DNA of 60,815 bases from contig JBKHBN010000008.1 in the NCBI GenBank assembly GCA_046542355.1, positions 1 to 60,815 of the forward strand. Direction: 5' to 3'. Source of the DNA: UBA1672 sp046542355. GTDB taxonomy: Bacteria; Pseudomonadota; Alphaproteobacteria; Micavibrionales; Micavibrionaceae. Of this stretch, positions 52,478-60,815 are shown piece by piece; the stretch's first letter is position 1, and each line of letters opens with the position of its first letter. The position numbers and the translations under genes are program-made. The notes beneath the pieces were generated by a model. The model did no database searches and was not told where the DNA came from. It worked only from the letters and a program-made list of their open reading frames with translations.

Positions 52478-53793
52478 GTATAGAGCGGCATTCTGTTATT
52501 TGGCATCCTTTTACGCAACATGCGTTAATGCCGCGTGCGTTACATGTTAACTCTGCCAAAGATGCTTATCTTTATGTGCACGAAGACGTACGGAAGCAAG
52601 GTGATGGTGCGCAATGCAAGATTATTGATGCGATTTCCAGCTGGTGGGTGATTACGCATGGTCATTGTCATCCACATATCATCAAATGCGTGCAGGAACA
52701 ATCTGAGAAACTCGAACAGGTGATCTTTGCAGGCTTTACCCATGATCAGGCAGAGCAGCTTGCCACGCGTATGGTGGAGCTTACAGCGCGCTCTTTTAGG
52801 CAAGGCTATGATCATGTCTTTTTTTCTGATAGTGGCTCGACAAGTGTTGAAGTTGCGCTAAAAATGGCGATTGGATATTGGACACATACGGGCAAAACGC
52901 GCAGAAAAATTGTGGCTCTTGAGAATGGATATCATGGAGATACGTTTGGGGCAATGAGTGCAGGAGGCCGATGTCAATTTAATGCGCTGTATGATCCGTA
53001 CCTGTTTGATGTTGCGCATATTCCTGTGCCGGAGGCTGTTTGTGAGGGCGAGTCTTTACAGCGTCTTGAAGATTATTTGCTAACAAACAAGGGGGATGTT
53101 GCGGCTTTTATTTTCGAGCCTCTTGTGCAGGGCGCGGGGGGAATGCGTGTTTATTCGCCGCAGGCGCTGGCCGATATGGCGAAGTTATGCCGCGCGCATG
53201 ATGTTTTGCTGATTGCTGATGAGGTTATGACGGGCTTTGGACGTACAGGCACGATGTTTGCGTGCGAGCAGGCTGGAATAATGCCTGATATCATGTGTTT
53301 GTCCAAGGGCGTTACTGCAGGATTTTTGCCGATGGGGCTGACATTGTGCACGCATGACATTTATAAGGCTTTTTATCACAAAGATCGTGGGAAGATGTTT
53401 TTTCATTCCTCTTCTTTCACGGGGAATGCGCTGGCTTGCGCGGCAGCAAATGCTTCACTTGATATCTGGGAGCGCGAGCCGGTTTTGCAGCGTATTGCGG
53501 ATATTTCCAAAGCGCATACCAGTGCGGCGCAGGAGTTCTCGCAGCAAAGGGGCGTGGCTAATATTCGCCAGATAGGAACCATTCTGGCTTTGGATGTTGT
53601 TGGCGATGAAGATCAGCAAGAGGGGTATCTTTCCGATTTGCAGCCTCGTCTTTATGCTATGGCTCTGGAGCGCGGGGTATTGCTGCGGCCGTTGGGCAAT
53701 TCCTTATATGTGTTGCCGCCTTATTGCGTTTCACAAGATGACCTTGCATGTATTTATGGCGCTATGAGGGAGATGATTGCAGGCGTTTTATAG
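52474..53793 (+). CDS. bioA: Adenosylmethionine-8-amino-7-oxononanoate transaminase
   Basis: Transfers the amino group of SAM to 8-amino-7-oxononanoate. It is a class III PLP aminotransferase of 439 aa with IWHPFTQH at the start, DAISSWWVITHGHCHP, FFSDSGSTSVEVALKM, GYHGDTFGAMS, LLIADEVMTGFGRTG, and the cofactor Lys in CLSKGVTAG. It is coupled to bioD by a 4-base overlap. It completes the four late biotin genes; no bioC, bioH or other pimeloyl gene is in the window. Confidence 0.96.
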   Translation: MSIERHSVIWHPFTQHALMPRALHVNSAKDAYLYVHEDVRKQGDGAQCKIIDAISSWWVITHGHCHPHIIKCVQEQSEKLEQVIFAGFTHDQAEQLATRMVELTARSFRQGYDHVFFSDSGSTSVEVALKMAIGYWTHTGKTRRKIVALENGYHGDTFGAMSAGGRCQFNALYDPYLFDVAHIPVPEAVCEGESLQRLEDYLLTNKGDVAAFIFEPLVQGAGGMRVYSPQALADMAKLCRAHDVLLIADEVMTGFGRTGTMFACEQAGIMPDIMCLSKGVTAGFLPMGLTLCTHDIYKAFYHKDRGKMFFHSSSFTGNALACAAANASLDIWEREPVLQRIADISKAHTSAAQEFSQQRGVANIRQIGTILALDVVGDEDQQEGYLSDLQPRLYAMALERGVLLRPLGNSLYVLPPYCVSQDDLACIYGAMREMIAGVL

Positions 53794-53813
53794 CAGGAAC
53801 AACTCAAAGGCAA

Positions 53814-54581
53814 TTAATCCGGGATGTGGTGTTCCAGGAGCAAGGGTTCGGATCCGTCGCGAACTAAACGTGAGGTTGCGCTTTTGTTGTGTTTAAGATG
53901 GCAGTCCGTAGCGCCGTGATCTACATGTAGAGTCATTGCGATACCTGGATGGGCATTATTATATGGTGTTGATGTCCAATATTGGCGCGAGGTGAATATA
54001 CCGGTGGCCAACATTGTATTTTCATCTTGCCCTCCCCTGACAATATGTTTGTATATGGCTTTTAATTCCGCGAGGGTCGGATGGCGCGCCCCTTTTTCGA
54101 TTTTATGCGCTCGAAACTCGCCCTCATCCCAAGTTATATCGCCATTTATATTTTCATCGGGAGGTTCGATTTTAAGATGTCTTCCTGTTGTTGGTGAAAG
54201 GGGGCCCAGGATCCAGCCATCGGGCAGGACGCTGCCTATATCATATGATCTTCCGTTGATCTGTGCTGAGGGCGTTTCAGGCCGATTTATTAAGACCGCT
54301 CTGCTCTTTTTATCTACGATTTCAACTTGAACCCCATCTTCTTGTAAGGCTAATGTATCAATAATTAGTCTATTATCTTTAGGATCTCGTGCTAATTGCA
54401 AGCCGTTAAAATGACCGTTTAGACATAGAGCATGACTTTGCGTTGTGACTTTTTGTATTTTTATGGTCTCATTAGGCGGCACGCCAATTATTAAATGTTC
54501 GTGACCGAAGCGCAGGAGGGAAATACCTTGAAAGGCGCTATTCAAGTCCAGTCTTTGTGGTGTTTTGTAGAATGTTGCCAT
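53814..54581 (-). CDS. Hypothetical protein with DUF1566-like C-terminal domain
   Basis: A 255-aa protein without signal peptide. The C-terminal third has the layout of DUF1566/Lcl C-terminal domains: HPTLAELKAIYKHI, then YWTSTPYNNAHPGIAM and a short strand ending in RLVRDG, parallel to the family pattern of RLPT..EL, YWSST and VRCVR. That fold is C-type-lectin-like and usually extracellular. The N-terminal part is beta-rich and unrecognised. AGGGA precedes ATG 54581. It converges with bioA at 20 bases. Confidence 0.6.
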   Translation of the reverse strand: MATFYKTPQRLDLNSAFQGISLLRFGHEHLIIGVPPNETIKIQKVTTQSHALCLNGHFNGLQLARDPKDNRLIIDTLALQEDGVQVEIVDKKSRAVLINRPETPSAQINGRSYDIGSVLPDGWILGPLSPTTGRHLKIEPPDENINGDITWDEGEFRAHKIEKGARHPTLAELKAIYKHIVRGGQDENTMLATGIFTSRQYWTSTPYNNAHPGIAMTLHVDHGATDCHLKHNKSATSRLVRDGSEPLLLEHHIPD

Positions 54582-54839
54582 GGTTTGTCCCTATTAAATA
54601 CCCAGTTTTATTGTTTAATTTACCTTATATTATTAAAGCCTTAACATAGCCTTGTATAATATGTCAATTTTTAGTGCTGGGTATTGAATTTCTGGGGAAT
54701 TTTAATTATTTCGAATCGCTTATAAAAGCATGGTATTTTTGGGCTTTTTCCCTGCGCGGGGCTGTGCTAGAGTGTTTTTCATCTTAGATGACATGTTTAA
54801 CAAGAATAATTTTAATAAGAATAATGGATGGATTCGCCT

Positions 54840-55955
54840 ATGAAGCTGAGTATTGAACGGGCTGCTTTGTTACGCTCTCTTAATCATGTGCAAAGTGTTG
54901 TGGAACGTCGTAATACGATTCCTATTTTATCAAATGTGTTGATGAAGGCCGAGGACGGTGTTTTGTCTTTGTCTTCTACAGATATGGATCTTGAAATCAA
55001 TGAATCCGTTGCGGCCAATATTTCGGATCCAGGCGTGGCAACAGCTCCGGCACATACTTTTCATGATATCGTGCGCAAGCTTCCTGATGGGACGGATGTT
55101 GAAATTGAGCTGAATGATGAAAGTACGCAGATGAGCGTGCGTTCGGGGCGTTCCAAGTTCAAGCTTAGCTGCTTGCCGGTTGGGGACTTTCCAGAGATTT
55201 CTACCGGTGATCTGCCGACTGATTTTATGATTCCAGCCGGTGATTTACGCGCTTTGATTGACCGGACAAAATTTGCGATGAGCACCGAGGAAACGCGCTA
55301 TTATCTGAACGGGATTTATCTGCATGAAGCGGATAATGACGGTGTTAAGGTGTTGCGGGCTGTTTCAACGGACGGTCACAGGTTGGCGCGTTTTGAGATG
55401 CCTTTGCCTGAAGGGGCGAGCGGTATGCCTGGCGTGATTATTCCGCGCAAGGCTGTGGGTGAGCTTCGTAAGTTGATTGAAGATGCGGCTGACGTGATCC
55501 AGATCAGTTTGTCAGAAAATAAAATACGTTTTTCTTTTGATCATGTGATTTTGACTTCAAAGCTGATAGACGGGCAGTTCCCTGATTATCAGCGCGTTAT
55601 TCCGCAGGGTAATGACAAGATTGTTGAGATTGATCCGAAGGTTTTTTCCAGTGCGATTGATCGTGTTTCTACAATTTCGGATGGAAAATCCCGCGCTTTG
55701 AAAATTTCTCTTCAAGGAAAGCAGATGATATTGTCTGCCAGTTCACCTGATGCAGGCAGCGCTACGGAAGAGCTTGAAGTTAATGGTGATACCAGCATAG
55801 AAATAGGCTTTAATGCTAAATATCTGCTGGATATTACTTCGCAGATTGAAGGGGAGGGATGCCGGCTGGTGCTGGCTGACTCTGCCGGCCCAACTATTAT
55901 TCAAGATAACAGTGATCCCAGTGCTTTGTATGTTTTGATGCCGCTTCGGGTTTAG
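54840..55955 (+). CDS. dnaN: DNA polymerase III beta clamp
   Basis: The ring-shaped processivity factor. It is 371 aa with three repeated clamp domains: MKLSIERAALLRSLNHVQSV, then GDFPEISTGDLPTDFMIPAG with FAMSTEETRYYLNGIYLH, and the C-terminal half with YLLDIT and the end ALYVLMPLRV. ATG 54840 with GGATGGA upstream is preferred; an in-frame ATG at 54828 adds four residues. The upstream 258 bases contain a TATAAT at 54655-54660, a possible promoter element. recF follows after 55 bases. Confidence 0.97.
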   Translation: MKLSIERAALLRSLNHVQSVVERRNTIPILSNVLMKAEDGVLSLSSTDMDLEINESVAANISDPGVATAPAHTFHDIVRKLPDGTDVEIELNDESTQMSVRSGRSKFKLSCLPVGDFPEISTGDLPTDFMIPAGDLRALIDRTKFAMSTEETRYYLNGIYLHEADNDGVKVLRAVSTDGHRLARFEMPLPEGASGMPGVIIPRKAVGELRKLIEDAADVIQISLSENKIRFSFDHVILTSKLIDGQFPDYQRVIPQGNDKIVEIDPKVFSSAIDRVSTISDGKSRALKISLQGKQMILSASSPDAGSATEELEVNGDTSIEIGFNAKYLLDITSQIEGEGCRLVLADSAGPTIIQDNSDPSALYVLMPLRV

Positions 55956-56010
55956 GATCTCTTTGGATATAATGCGTGAATATGCTTTTGATTTGCGTTA
56001 AAAAGCTTTT

Positions 56011-57141
56011 ATGAGCGTTGTTGAAAAGTTAAAGCTTCATAATTTTCGGTGTTTTACTCAGGCTGTTTTGCATGATTTGCAAAGTGGTTTTGTTGTGCTT
56101 TGGGGCGCAAATGGCGTTGGCAAAACCAATATTTTAGAGGCTTTGTCTTTGCTTGCACCGGGACGGGGTTTACGTGCGGCGCGGGTTGGGGATATCCAGA
56201 ATAATATGATTGATGAACCGTGGGCGGTTTTTGCGCATGTGCATGGGGTGTATGGTGGAGCGGTTCGTATTGGAACCGGGCTTGATCCGGCCAGCAGGCT
56301 GGGCAAAGAGAAGCGTTCTGTGCGCATTAATGGAAAAGCAGCGCGTTCGCAGGCGGCGCTTGGTCAGTATTTGTCCTGTGTCTGGTTGACGCCGCAAATG
56401 GATCGTTTGTTTATTGATTCCGGGCGCGAGCGGCGCAAGTTTCTTGACCGGTTGGTTTTTAGTTTTGATCCGGGGCATTCGGGGCGTGTAATCCGGTATG
56501 AAAATGCATTGTCGCAGCGCTCTAAATTATTGCGAGAGGGATATGAAGATGAGAGCTGGCTTTCGGCGCTCGAGCAGCAGATGGCTGAGACAGCAGGAGC
56601 CATTGCGGCGGCGCGGCTTGATTATGTGCAACGCTTACAGGCGGCCTGTGAGGCGGCAGATGATGCTGTTTTTCCGCGGGCGCGCATATGGGTTAAGGGG
56701 TTTGTTGAGGAGAGTTTAGCACAGGCTGATATTTCTGCTTTGGCGGTTGAGGAGCGGTTTAAAAAGATTCTGGCAGGCAGCAGACAGCGTGATGCTCTTA
56801 CAGGCGGTGCGCAGGATGGGCCACATAAATCTGATCTTATGGTCGTCTATAATGCCAAGAATATGGTCGCAGATCAGTGCTCTACGGGGGAGCAAAAAGC
56901 GTTGCTGATTGGTTTGATTCTGGCGCATGCACGTCTGATTAAAGCAGAGCAGGGGGCGGCTCCCTTGTTGCTTCTCGATGAGGTGGCGGCGCATCTGGAT
57001 GAGCATCGCCGCGCTGCGCTTTACGATATACTTGGGGCGCTGGGTGCGCAGTGCTGGTTGACGGGGACGGAAGAACAGCTTTTCTCCGATATTCGTAAGC
57101 AGGCGCAATTCTTTGATGTAGCGGCTTTAAAAGCATACTAA
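56011..57141 (+). CDS. recF: DNA repair protein RecF
   Basis: An SMC-like ATPase that helps load RecA at gaps. It has KLKLHNFRCFTQAV at the N-terminus, Walker A WGANGVGKTNILEAL, the region around MDRLFIDSGRERRKFLDRL, the ABC signature STGEQKALLIGLILAHARL, and Walker B LLLLDEVAAHLDEHRR. The 376-aa length is normal. It follows dnaN, the common order, with gyrB further on after an inserted gene. Confidence 0.96.
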   Translation: MSVVEKLKLHNFRCFTQAVLHDLQSGFVVLWGANGVGKTNILEALSLLAPGRGLRAARVGDIQNNMIDEPWAVFAHVHGVYGGAVRIGTGLDPASRLGKEKRSVRINGKAARSQAALGQYLSCVWLTPQMDRLFIDSGRERRKFLDRLVFSFDPGHSGRVIRYENALSQRSKLLREGYEDESWLSALEQQMAETAGAIAAARLDYVQRLQAACEAADDAVFPRARIWVKGFVEESLAQADISALAVEERFKKILAGSRQRDALTGGAQDGPHKSDLMVVYNAKNMVADQCSTGEQKALLIGLILAHARLIKAEQGAAPLLLLDEVAAHLDEHRRAALYDILGALGAQCWLTGTEEQLFSDIRKQAQFFDVAALKAY

Positions 57142-57252
57142 TAGCCTATGCTAAGAGTTTTATCTTTCACTTGTCCCATTAGTGATTGTGGTTTGGATAT
57201 TGATACGGCTTAAGGACGTTTCAGCCCACGATGCTGGTGTTTCCTGAGCTTT

Positions 57253-57990
57253 TTACCACACAAAAGGAATCAGCCGATAGCGTACGCGCTCTTTATAGCG
57301 TTGGTATTCAGGGTTTTTGGATAGAATTCTTTCCTCGGCTGTCAGGCGGTAGGTTTCTGCGGCATAGAAGATCAGTAATATGGCTACATTGAGCACAGAA
57401 AAATTCTGGAGCACCATGCAGGTTAGAGATATAAAGTAGCTTAGATATATGGGGTGGCGGACAAGTTTATATAATCCCTTCTTTTTTATCTTTCGCTCGG
57501 CAGGAACGACGGCAAAGCTGATGTTCAGGCTGATAATGGAGGCGATTGACATGATCATGCCCAGGAACTGGATGATCATCAGGGGGATGATCTCGTCTTG
57601 AGCGCTGACCGGTGATAATAGCATGGGCAGGGCTGTGCCGATGATAGCGGCGATCCAGTCTTTTGGCTCTTTTGAGACTTGTTTGGGCGCTGTGCGAATG
57701 AGAAAGAACAGTACGATCACGCAAAGCTGAATTATCAAAAGCAAGCTGCTTAAGCGCGGGCTTTGTATATAGCTATAATAATGTAGTATCAGCGCGTTGG
57801 AAAAAAGAGCGGCCATGATGACATTTGTCATGTATGGGCCTTTGAATACTTCTTCAAGCGAGAATGGACGGGCTGGCGTGCTGACAGCCGACTCTGTGGT
57901 TCCTATTGTTTCGGATGCCGGCGCCGGCGAATCAATATCGTTTTGTGAGGTAGAATCGCTGTAATTTGGCTGGTTTTCAGGTTCATTCAT
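57253..57990 (-). CDS. Isoprenylcysteine/phospholipid methyltransferase-like membrane protein
   Basis: A 245-aa membrane protein. The first 45 residues are polar. Four to six hydrophobic helices follow. The C-terminal part has YKLVRHPIYLSYFI and AEERILSKNPEYQRYKERVRYRLIPF, the pattern of the PEMT/ICMT family of integral methyltransferases (the RHPxY and EE elements bind SAM in known members). The substrate is unknown. It lies on the minus strand between recF and gyrB, breaking the usual recF-gyrB neighbourhood. Confidence 0.8.
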   Translation of the reverse strand: MNEPENQPNYSDSTSQNDIDSPAPASETIGTTESAVSTPARPFSLEEVFKGPYMTNVIMAALFSNALILHYYSYIQSPRLSSLLLIIQLCVIVLFFLIRTAPKQVSKEPKDWIAAIIGTALPMLLSPVSAQDEIIPLMIIQFLGMIMSIASIISLNISFAVVPAERKIKKKGLYKLVRHPIYLSYFISLTCMVLQNFSVLNVAILLIFYAAETYRLTAEERILSKNPEYQRYKERVRYRLIPFVW

Positions 57991-58131
57991 GGGCTTGTTT
58001 TCCAGATTGAAAGTGATTTTGATGATCGTGTTGATTTATTGTACCAAAAACAGCTCTTTTCTCAAGGACTTAGATGTGTTGAAAAATGGCTTATGAACAG
58101 GCGCTTTGTGCTGTTTTTCCTTTGTTGCCTA

Positions 58132-58140
58132 TGCTATACA
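58132..58140 (+). promoter_or_regulatory. Extended -10 element before gyrB
   Basis: TGCTATACA carries an extended -10 TGn motif with hexamer TATACA (58135-58140). It lies about 105 bases before the gyrB start; no good -35 is seen, as expected for extended -10 promoters. Confidence 0.35.
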
Positions 58141-58245
58141 GAACTGTTGATGGAAGTATATGAAAAACAAGGATAAGAAGCCAATTTGCTTTGTTTTATG
58201 AGATGGATTTTTGTATTCCGTAATCAATGAAGTGAGACAATTATA

Positions 58246-60711
58246 ATGAATAATAATAGTGCGAGTTCTATGGAAAATAATAACGAGTATAGCGCAGGTT
58301 CGATTAAGGTTTTGCGCGGCCTTGAAGCGGTTCGGAAACGGCCAGGGATGTATATTGGCGATACGGATGATGGAACCGGTTTACATCATATGGTTTATGA
58401 GGTTGTTGATAATGCCATTGATGAATCTTTGGCCGGGCATTGTGATCAGATTGATGTGATTTTGAATTCTGATGGTTCTGTTACAGTTAAGGATAACGGG
58501 CGCGGGATCCCTGTGGATGAGCATCCGGAAGAAAAAGTGTCGGCTGCGCAGGTTATTATGACGCAGTTGCATGCCGGCGGTAAGTTTGATGATAATTCCT
58601 ATAAGGTTTCCGGCGGTTTGCACGGGGTTGGGGTGTCTGTTGTTAATGCTTTGTCCGAATATATGGATCTGACGATTCGCCGCGATGGAAAAGAATGGTA
58701 TATGCGTTTCAAGCATGGAGAAGCCAAGGCGGATCTGGAGCCTGTGCGTGATCTTGAGCCGGGAGAGCGCAGCGGCACGCATGTGACGTTTTTGCCGTCT
58801 CCCGAGACGTTTTCGATGACTGAATTTGAATTCAAGATCCTTGAAAATCGTTTGCGCGAGCTGGCCTTCCTGAATTCCGGCGTTAATATTGTCCTGCAGG
58901 ATGAACGCGCCGATGAGCAGGAGGAATGGAAAACATCCGTTCTTCATTATGAAGGCGGGATTGAGAGTTTTGTCAGTTATCTTGATCGTGCGAAGAAGCC
59001 TATTGTCGAAAAGCCGATTAATTTTTCTATCCATGATAAGAAAAGCGGTGTGACCGTTGATGCTGCCATGGAATGGACGGATGCCTATCATGAGACTATG
59101 CTGTGTTTTACCAATAATATTCCTCAGCGTGATGGTGGAACGCATCTGGCCGGTTTTAGGGGGGCTTTAACGCGCGTTCTTGGCCGTTATGCCGATGAGA
59201 AGGGGATTATCAAGAAAGAGCGGGTCAAGCTGACTGGCGAGGATATGCGCGAGGGGCTGACTTGCGTGCTTTCTGTGAAAGTGCCTGATCCGAAATTTTC
59301 ATCACAGACCAAGGATAAGCTGGTTTCTTCTGAAGTGCGGCCTGTTGTTGAAGCGGCGGTAGGAGAGTATCTGGGGACGTGGCTGGAGGAAAATCCGGCG
59401 GAAGCCAAAGTGGTTGTCGGTAAGATTGTTGAGGCAGCCAGTGCGCGCGAGGCTGCGCGCAAGGCGCGTGAGTTGACGCGCCGTAAGGGCGTTATGGATG
59501 TGGCGAGCTTGCCGGGTAAGCTTGCTGATTGTCAGTCCAAAGATCCGGCTGTATCCGAGATTTTTATCGTTGAGGGAGATTCTGCGGGAGGCTCGGCTAA
59601 GCAGGCGCGTGATCGCTATAATCAGGCGATATTGCCTTTACGGGGAAAAATTCTGAATGTTGAGCGGGCGCGTTTTGACAAGATGTTGTCCTCTGATCAG
59701 GTGGGCACGCTGATTACTGCGCTTGGAACGTCTATTGGTCCGGATGAGTTTGATGTTGATAAGGCGCGCTATCATAAGATTGTTATTATGACGGACGCCG
59801 ATGTTGATGGTGCGCATATTCGTACGCTTTTGTTGACGTTTTTCTTCCGTTATATGCCTGAGGTTATAGAGCGCGGGTTTTTGTATATTGCCCAGCCGCC
59901 TTTGTTTAAGGTGAAGAAGGGTAAGTCCAGCGAGATCTATCTTAAAGATGAGCGCTCTTTGGATGATCACTTGATCGATCTGGCCATGGGTGAAGTTGTG
60001 ATTGTTGATCATAGCGGAGAGACGCGCAGTGGAAATGATTTGCGTGATTTGATGCTTCAGTGCAGGAGATTGCGTAGTTCTATCAATGCTTTATCACGGC
60101 GCGCCGGAAATTTGAGTGTTATTGAGCAAGCCGCAATTGCCGGTGCTTTTGATGAAGAGGTTTTGCATGATGAAGAGCTTGGAAAGACGTACGCTTTGAA
60201 GACCGCGGCGCGTTTAGATACGATTGACGGGACAGCGAATGGCAGTGCGTGGAATGCGACTTTTACGGTTGATCGTGGATATGTGTTCTGGAAGACCGTC
60301 AGAGGGGTTACAACAAGGGTGAAAATTCCCATCGAGCGTGTGCGCTCTGCTGATGGTGTACGCCTACAAAAGGCTGTTGATTGGCTTCAGGAGCTGTTTG
60401 CTGGATCTGTCCAGATTAAAGTTGGAGATGATGACGGATTTAAAGTTTATGGACCTGCGGCCTTTTATGACCGAATTTTGGAAACCGGACGTAAAGGTTT
60501 GCAAATTTCACGCTATAAGGGTCTTGGGGAAATGAATCCCGAGCAGCTTTGGGAGACAACACTGGATCCTAATGTGCGCACGCTTTTACAGGTGAAAATA
60601 TCCGATGCGGCCAAGGCTGATGAGATTTTCTCTACGCTGATGGGTGATGTGGTGGAGCCACGGCGGGAGTTTATTCAGGATAATGCGCTTAAAGCAGCTG
60701 TTGATGTTTAG
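58246..60711 (+). CDS. gyrB: DNA gyrase subunit B
   Basis: The ATPase subunit of type II topoisomerase that introduces negative supercoils. It has the GHKL ATP site (VVDNAIDESLAGH, DNGRGIPVD, GGLHGVGVSVVNALS), the TOPRIM domain (IVEGDSAGGSAKQARDR and MTDADVDGAHIRTLLLTFFF), and a C-terminal GyrA-binding part with RYKGLGEMNPEQLWETT. At 821 aa it is full length. A short variable head rich in Asn and Ser precedes the core; M9 is an alternative start. The remaining 100 bases of the window hold nothing recognisable. Confidence 0.98.
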   Translation: MNNNSASSMENNNEYSAGSIKVLRGLEAVRKRPGMYIGDTDDGTGLHHMVYEVVDNAIDESLAGHCDQIDVILNSDGSVTVKDNGRGIPVDEHPEEKVSAAQVIMTQLHAGGKFDDNSYKVSGGLHGVGVSVVNALSEYMDLTIRRDGKEWYMRFKHGEAKADLEPVRDLEPGERSGTHVTFLPSPETFSMTEFEFKILENRLRELAFLNSGVNIVLQDERADEQEEWKTSVLHYEGGIESFVSYLDRAKKPIVEKPINFSIHDKKSGVTVDAAMEWTDAYHETMLCFTNNIPQRDGGTHLAGFRGALTRVLGRYADEKGIIKKERVKLTGEDMREGLTCVLSVKVPDPKFSSQTKDKLVSSEVRPVVEAAVGEYLGTWLEENPAEAKVVVGKIVEAASAREAARKARELTRRKGVMDVASLPGKLADCQSKDPAVSEIFIVEGDSAGGSAKQARDRYNQAILPLRGKILNVERARFDKMLSSDQVGTLITALGTSIGPDEFDVDKARYHKIVIMTDADVDGAHIRTLLLTFFFRYMPEVIERGFLYIAQPPLFKVKKGKSSEIYLKDERSLDDHLIDLAMGEVVIVDHSGETRSGNDLRDLMLQCRRLRSSINALSRRAGNLSVIEQAAIAGAFDEEVLHDEELGKTYALKTAARLDTIDGTANGSAWNATFTVDRGYVFWKTVRGVTTRVKIPIERVRSADGVRLQKAVDWLQELFAGSVQIKVGDDDGFKVYGPAAFYDRILETGRKGLQISRYKGLGEMNPEQLWETTLDPNVRTLLQVKISDAAKADEIFSTLMGDVVEPRREFIQDNALKAAVDV

Positions 60712-60815
60712 GTAGCGTTTCAGTCTGAGGATTCGTTAATCTTTTCTTGTGTATTTTATTGGGGCTGACACCTGACTTTAAATAAGTTAGGAATTATTGA
60801 TGTATGTAAACCATT

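Noticed and set aside
1..60815. Mobile elements, prophage or CRISPR arrays
   Set aside because: No transposase, integrase, phage structural gene, terminal inverted repeats or regularly spaced direct repeats were found on reading through.

Overview
The window looks like chromosomal DNA of a free-living, Gram-negative alphaproteobacterium of moderate to low GC. Signs of this are an alphaproteobacterial-type HslV with residues before the catalytic Thr, a DUF3576 lipoprotein next to leuS and lptE, the order rsmB-rpe-heparinase-like, SRP RNA close to dnaX, an adrenodoxin-type ferredoxin, and rpsT directly before dnaA. Porin, LptE and NhaA point to an ordinary outer membrane and an independent life. 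An early-branching or Micavibrio-like lineage is my guess; the sequence alone does not fix it. I see no insertion sequence, prophage, CRISPR array or rRNA.

Layout. 1-3.5 kb: tRNA-Arg(CCU), a small coupled gene pair, nhaA, a GNAT enzyme and an anchored protein. 3.6-7 kb: hslV and hslU, separated by an unrelated gene. 7-13.5 kb: poorly known genes (M23 peptidase, Smr protein, winged-helix protein, glycine-zipper protein) and yggS. 13.5-15.2 kb: a porin flanked by short interspersed repeats. 15.3-21.6 kb: a plus-strand block of DUF3576 lipoprotein, leuS, lptE, a glutamate-cysteine ligase-like gene and holA. 21.6-33.4 kb: mostly minus-strand genes (ChaN/Tiki-like protein, radA, EAL protein, heparinase-like, rpe, rsmB, xthA, ybaB/ebfC, dnaX). 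33.5-39 kb: a second ChaN/Tiki-like gene, the SRP RNA, an acidic protein, a membrane protein, ferredoxin and a KamA-family radical SAM enzyme. 39-41.5 kb: groES-groEL. 41.5-43.8 kb: an AT-rich two-gene unit, an XRE regulator with an ATP-grasp ligase. 44.5-60.7 kb: mutM, rpsT, dnaA, bioB-bioF, bioD-bioA, dnaN, recF and gyrB.

How they work together. DnaX and HolA (clamp loader), DnaN, DnaA, RecF and GyrB form a replication and repair set; RadA, XthA and MutM add repair. GroES/GroEL and HslVU cover protein quality control. BioF, BioA, BioD and BioB catalyse the last four steps of biotin synthesis and sit between dnaA and dnaN.

The best leads are a correctly phased A-AAA-AAC slippery site in dnaX, a set of divergent proteins resembling the ChaN/TraB/EreA (Tiki) superfamily with one member between hslV and hslU, and the XRE/ATP-grasp unit with a 10-bp inverted repeat in its promoter region. 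All calls were made by reading the sequence; no searches were run.
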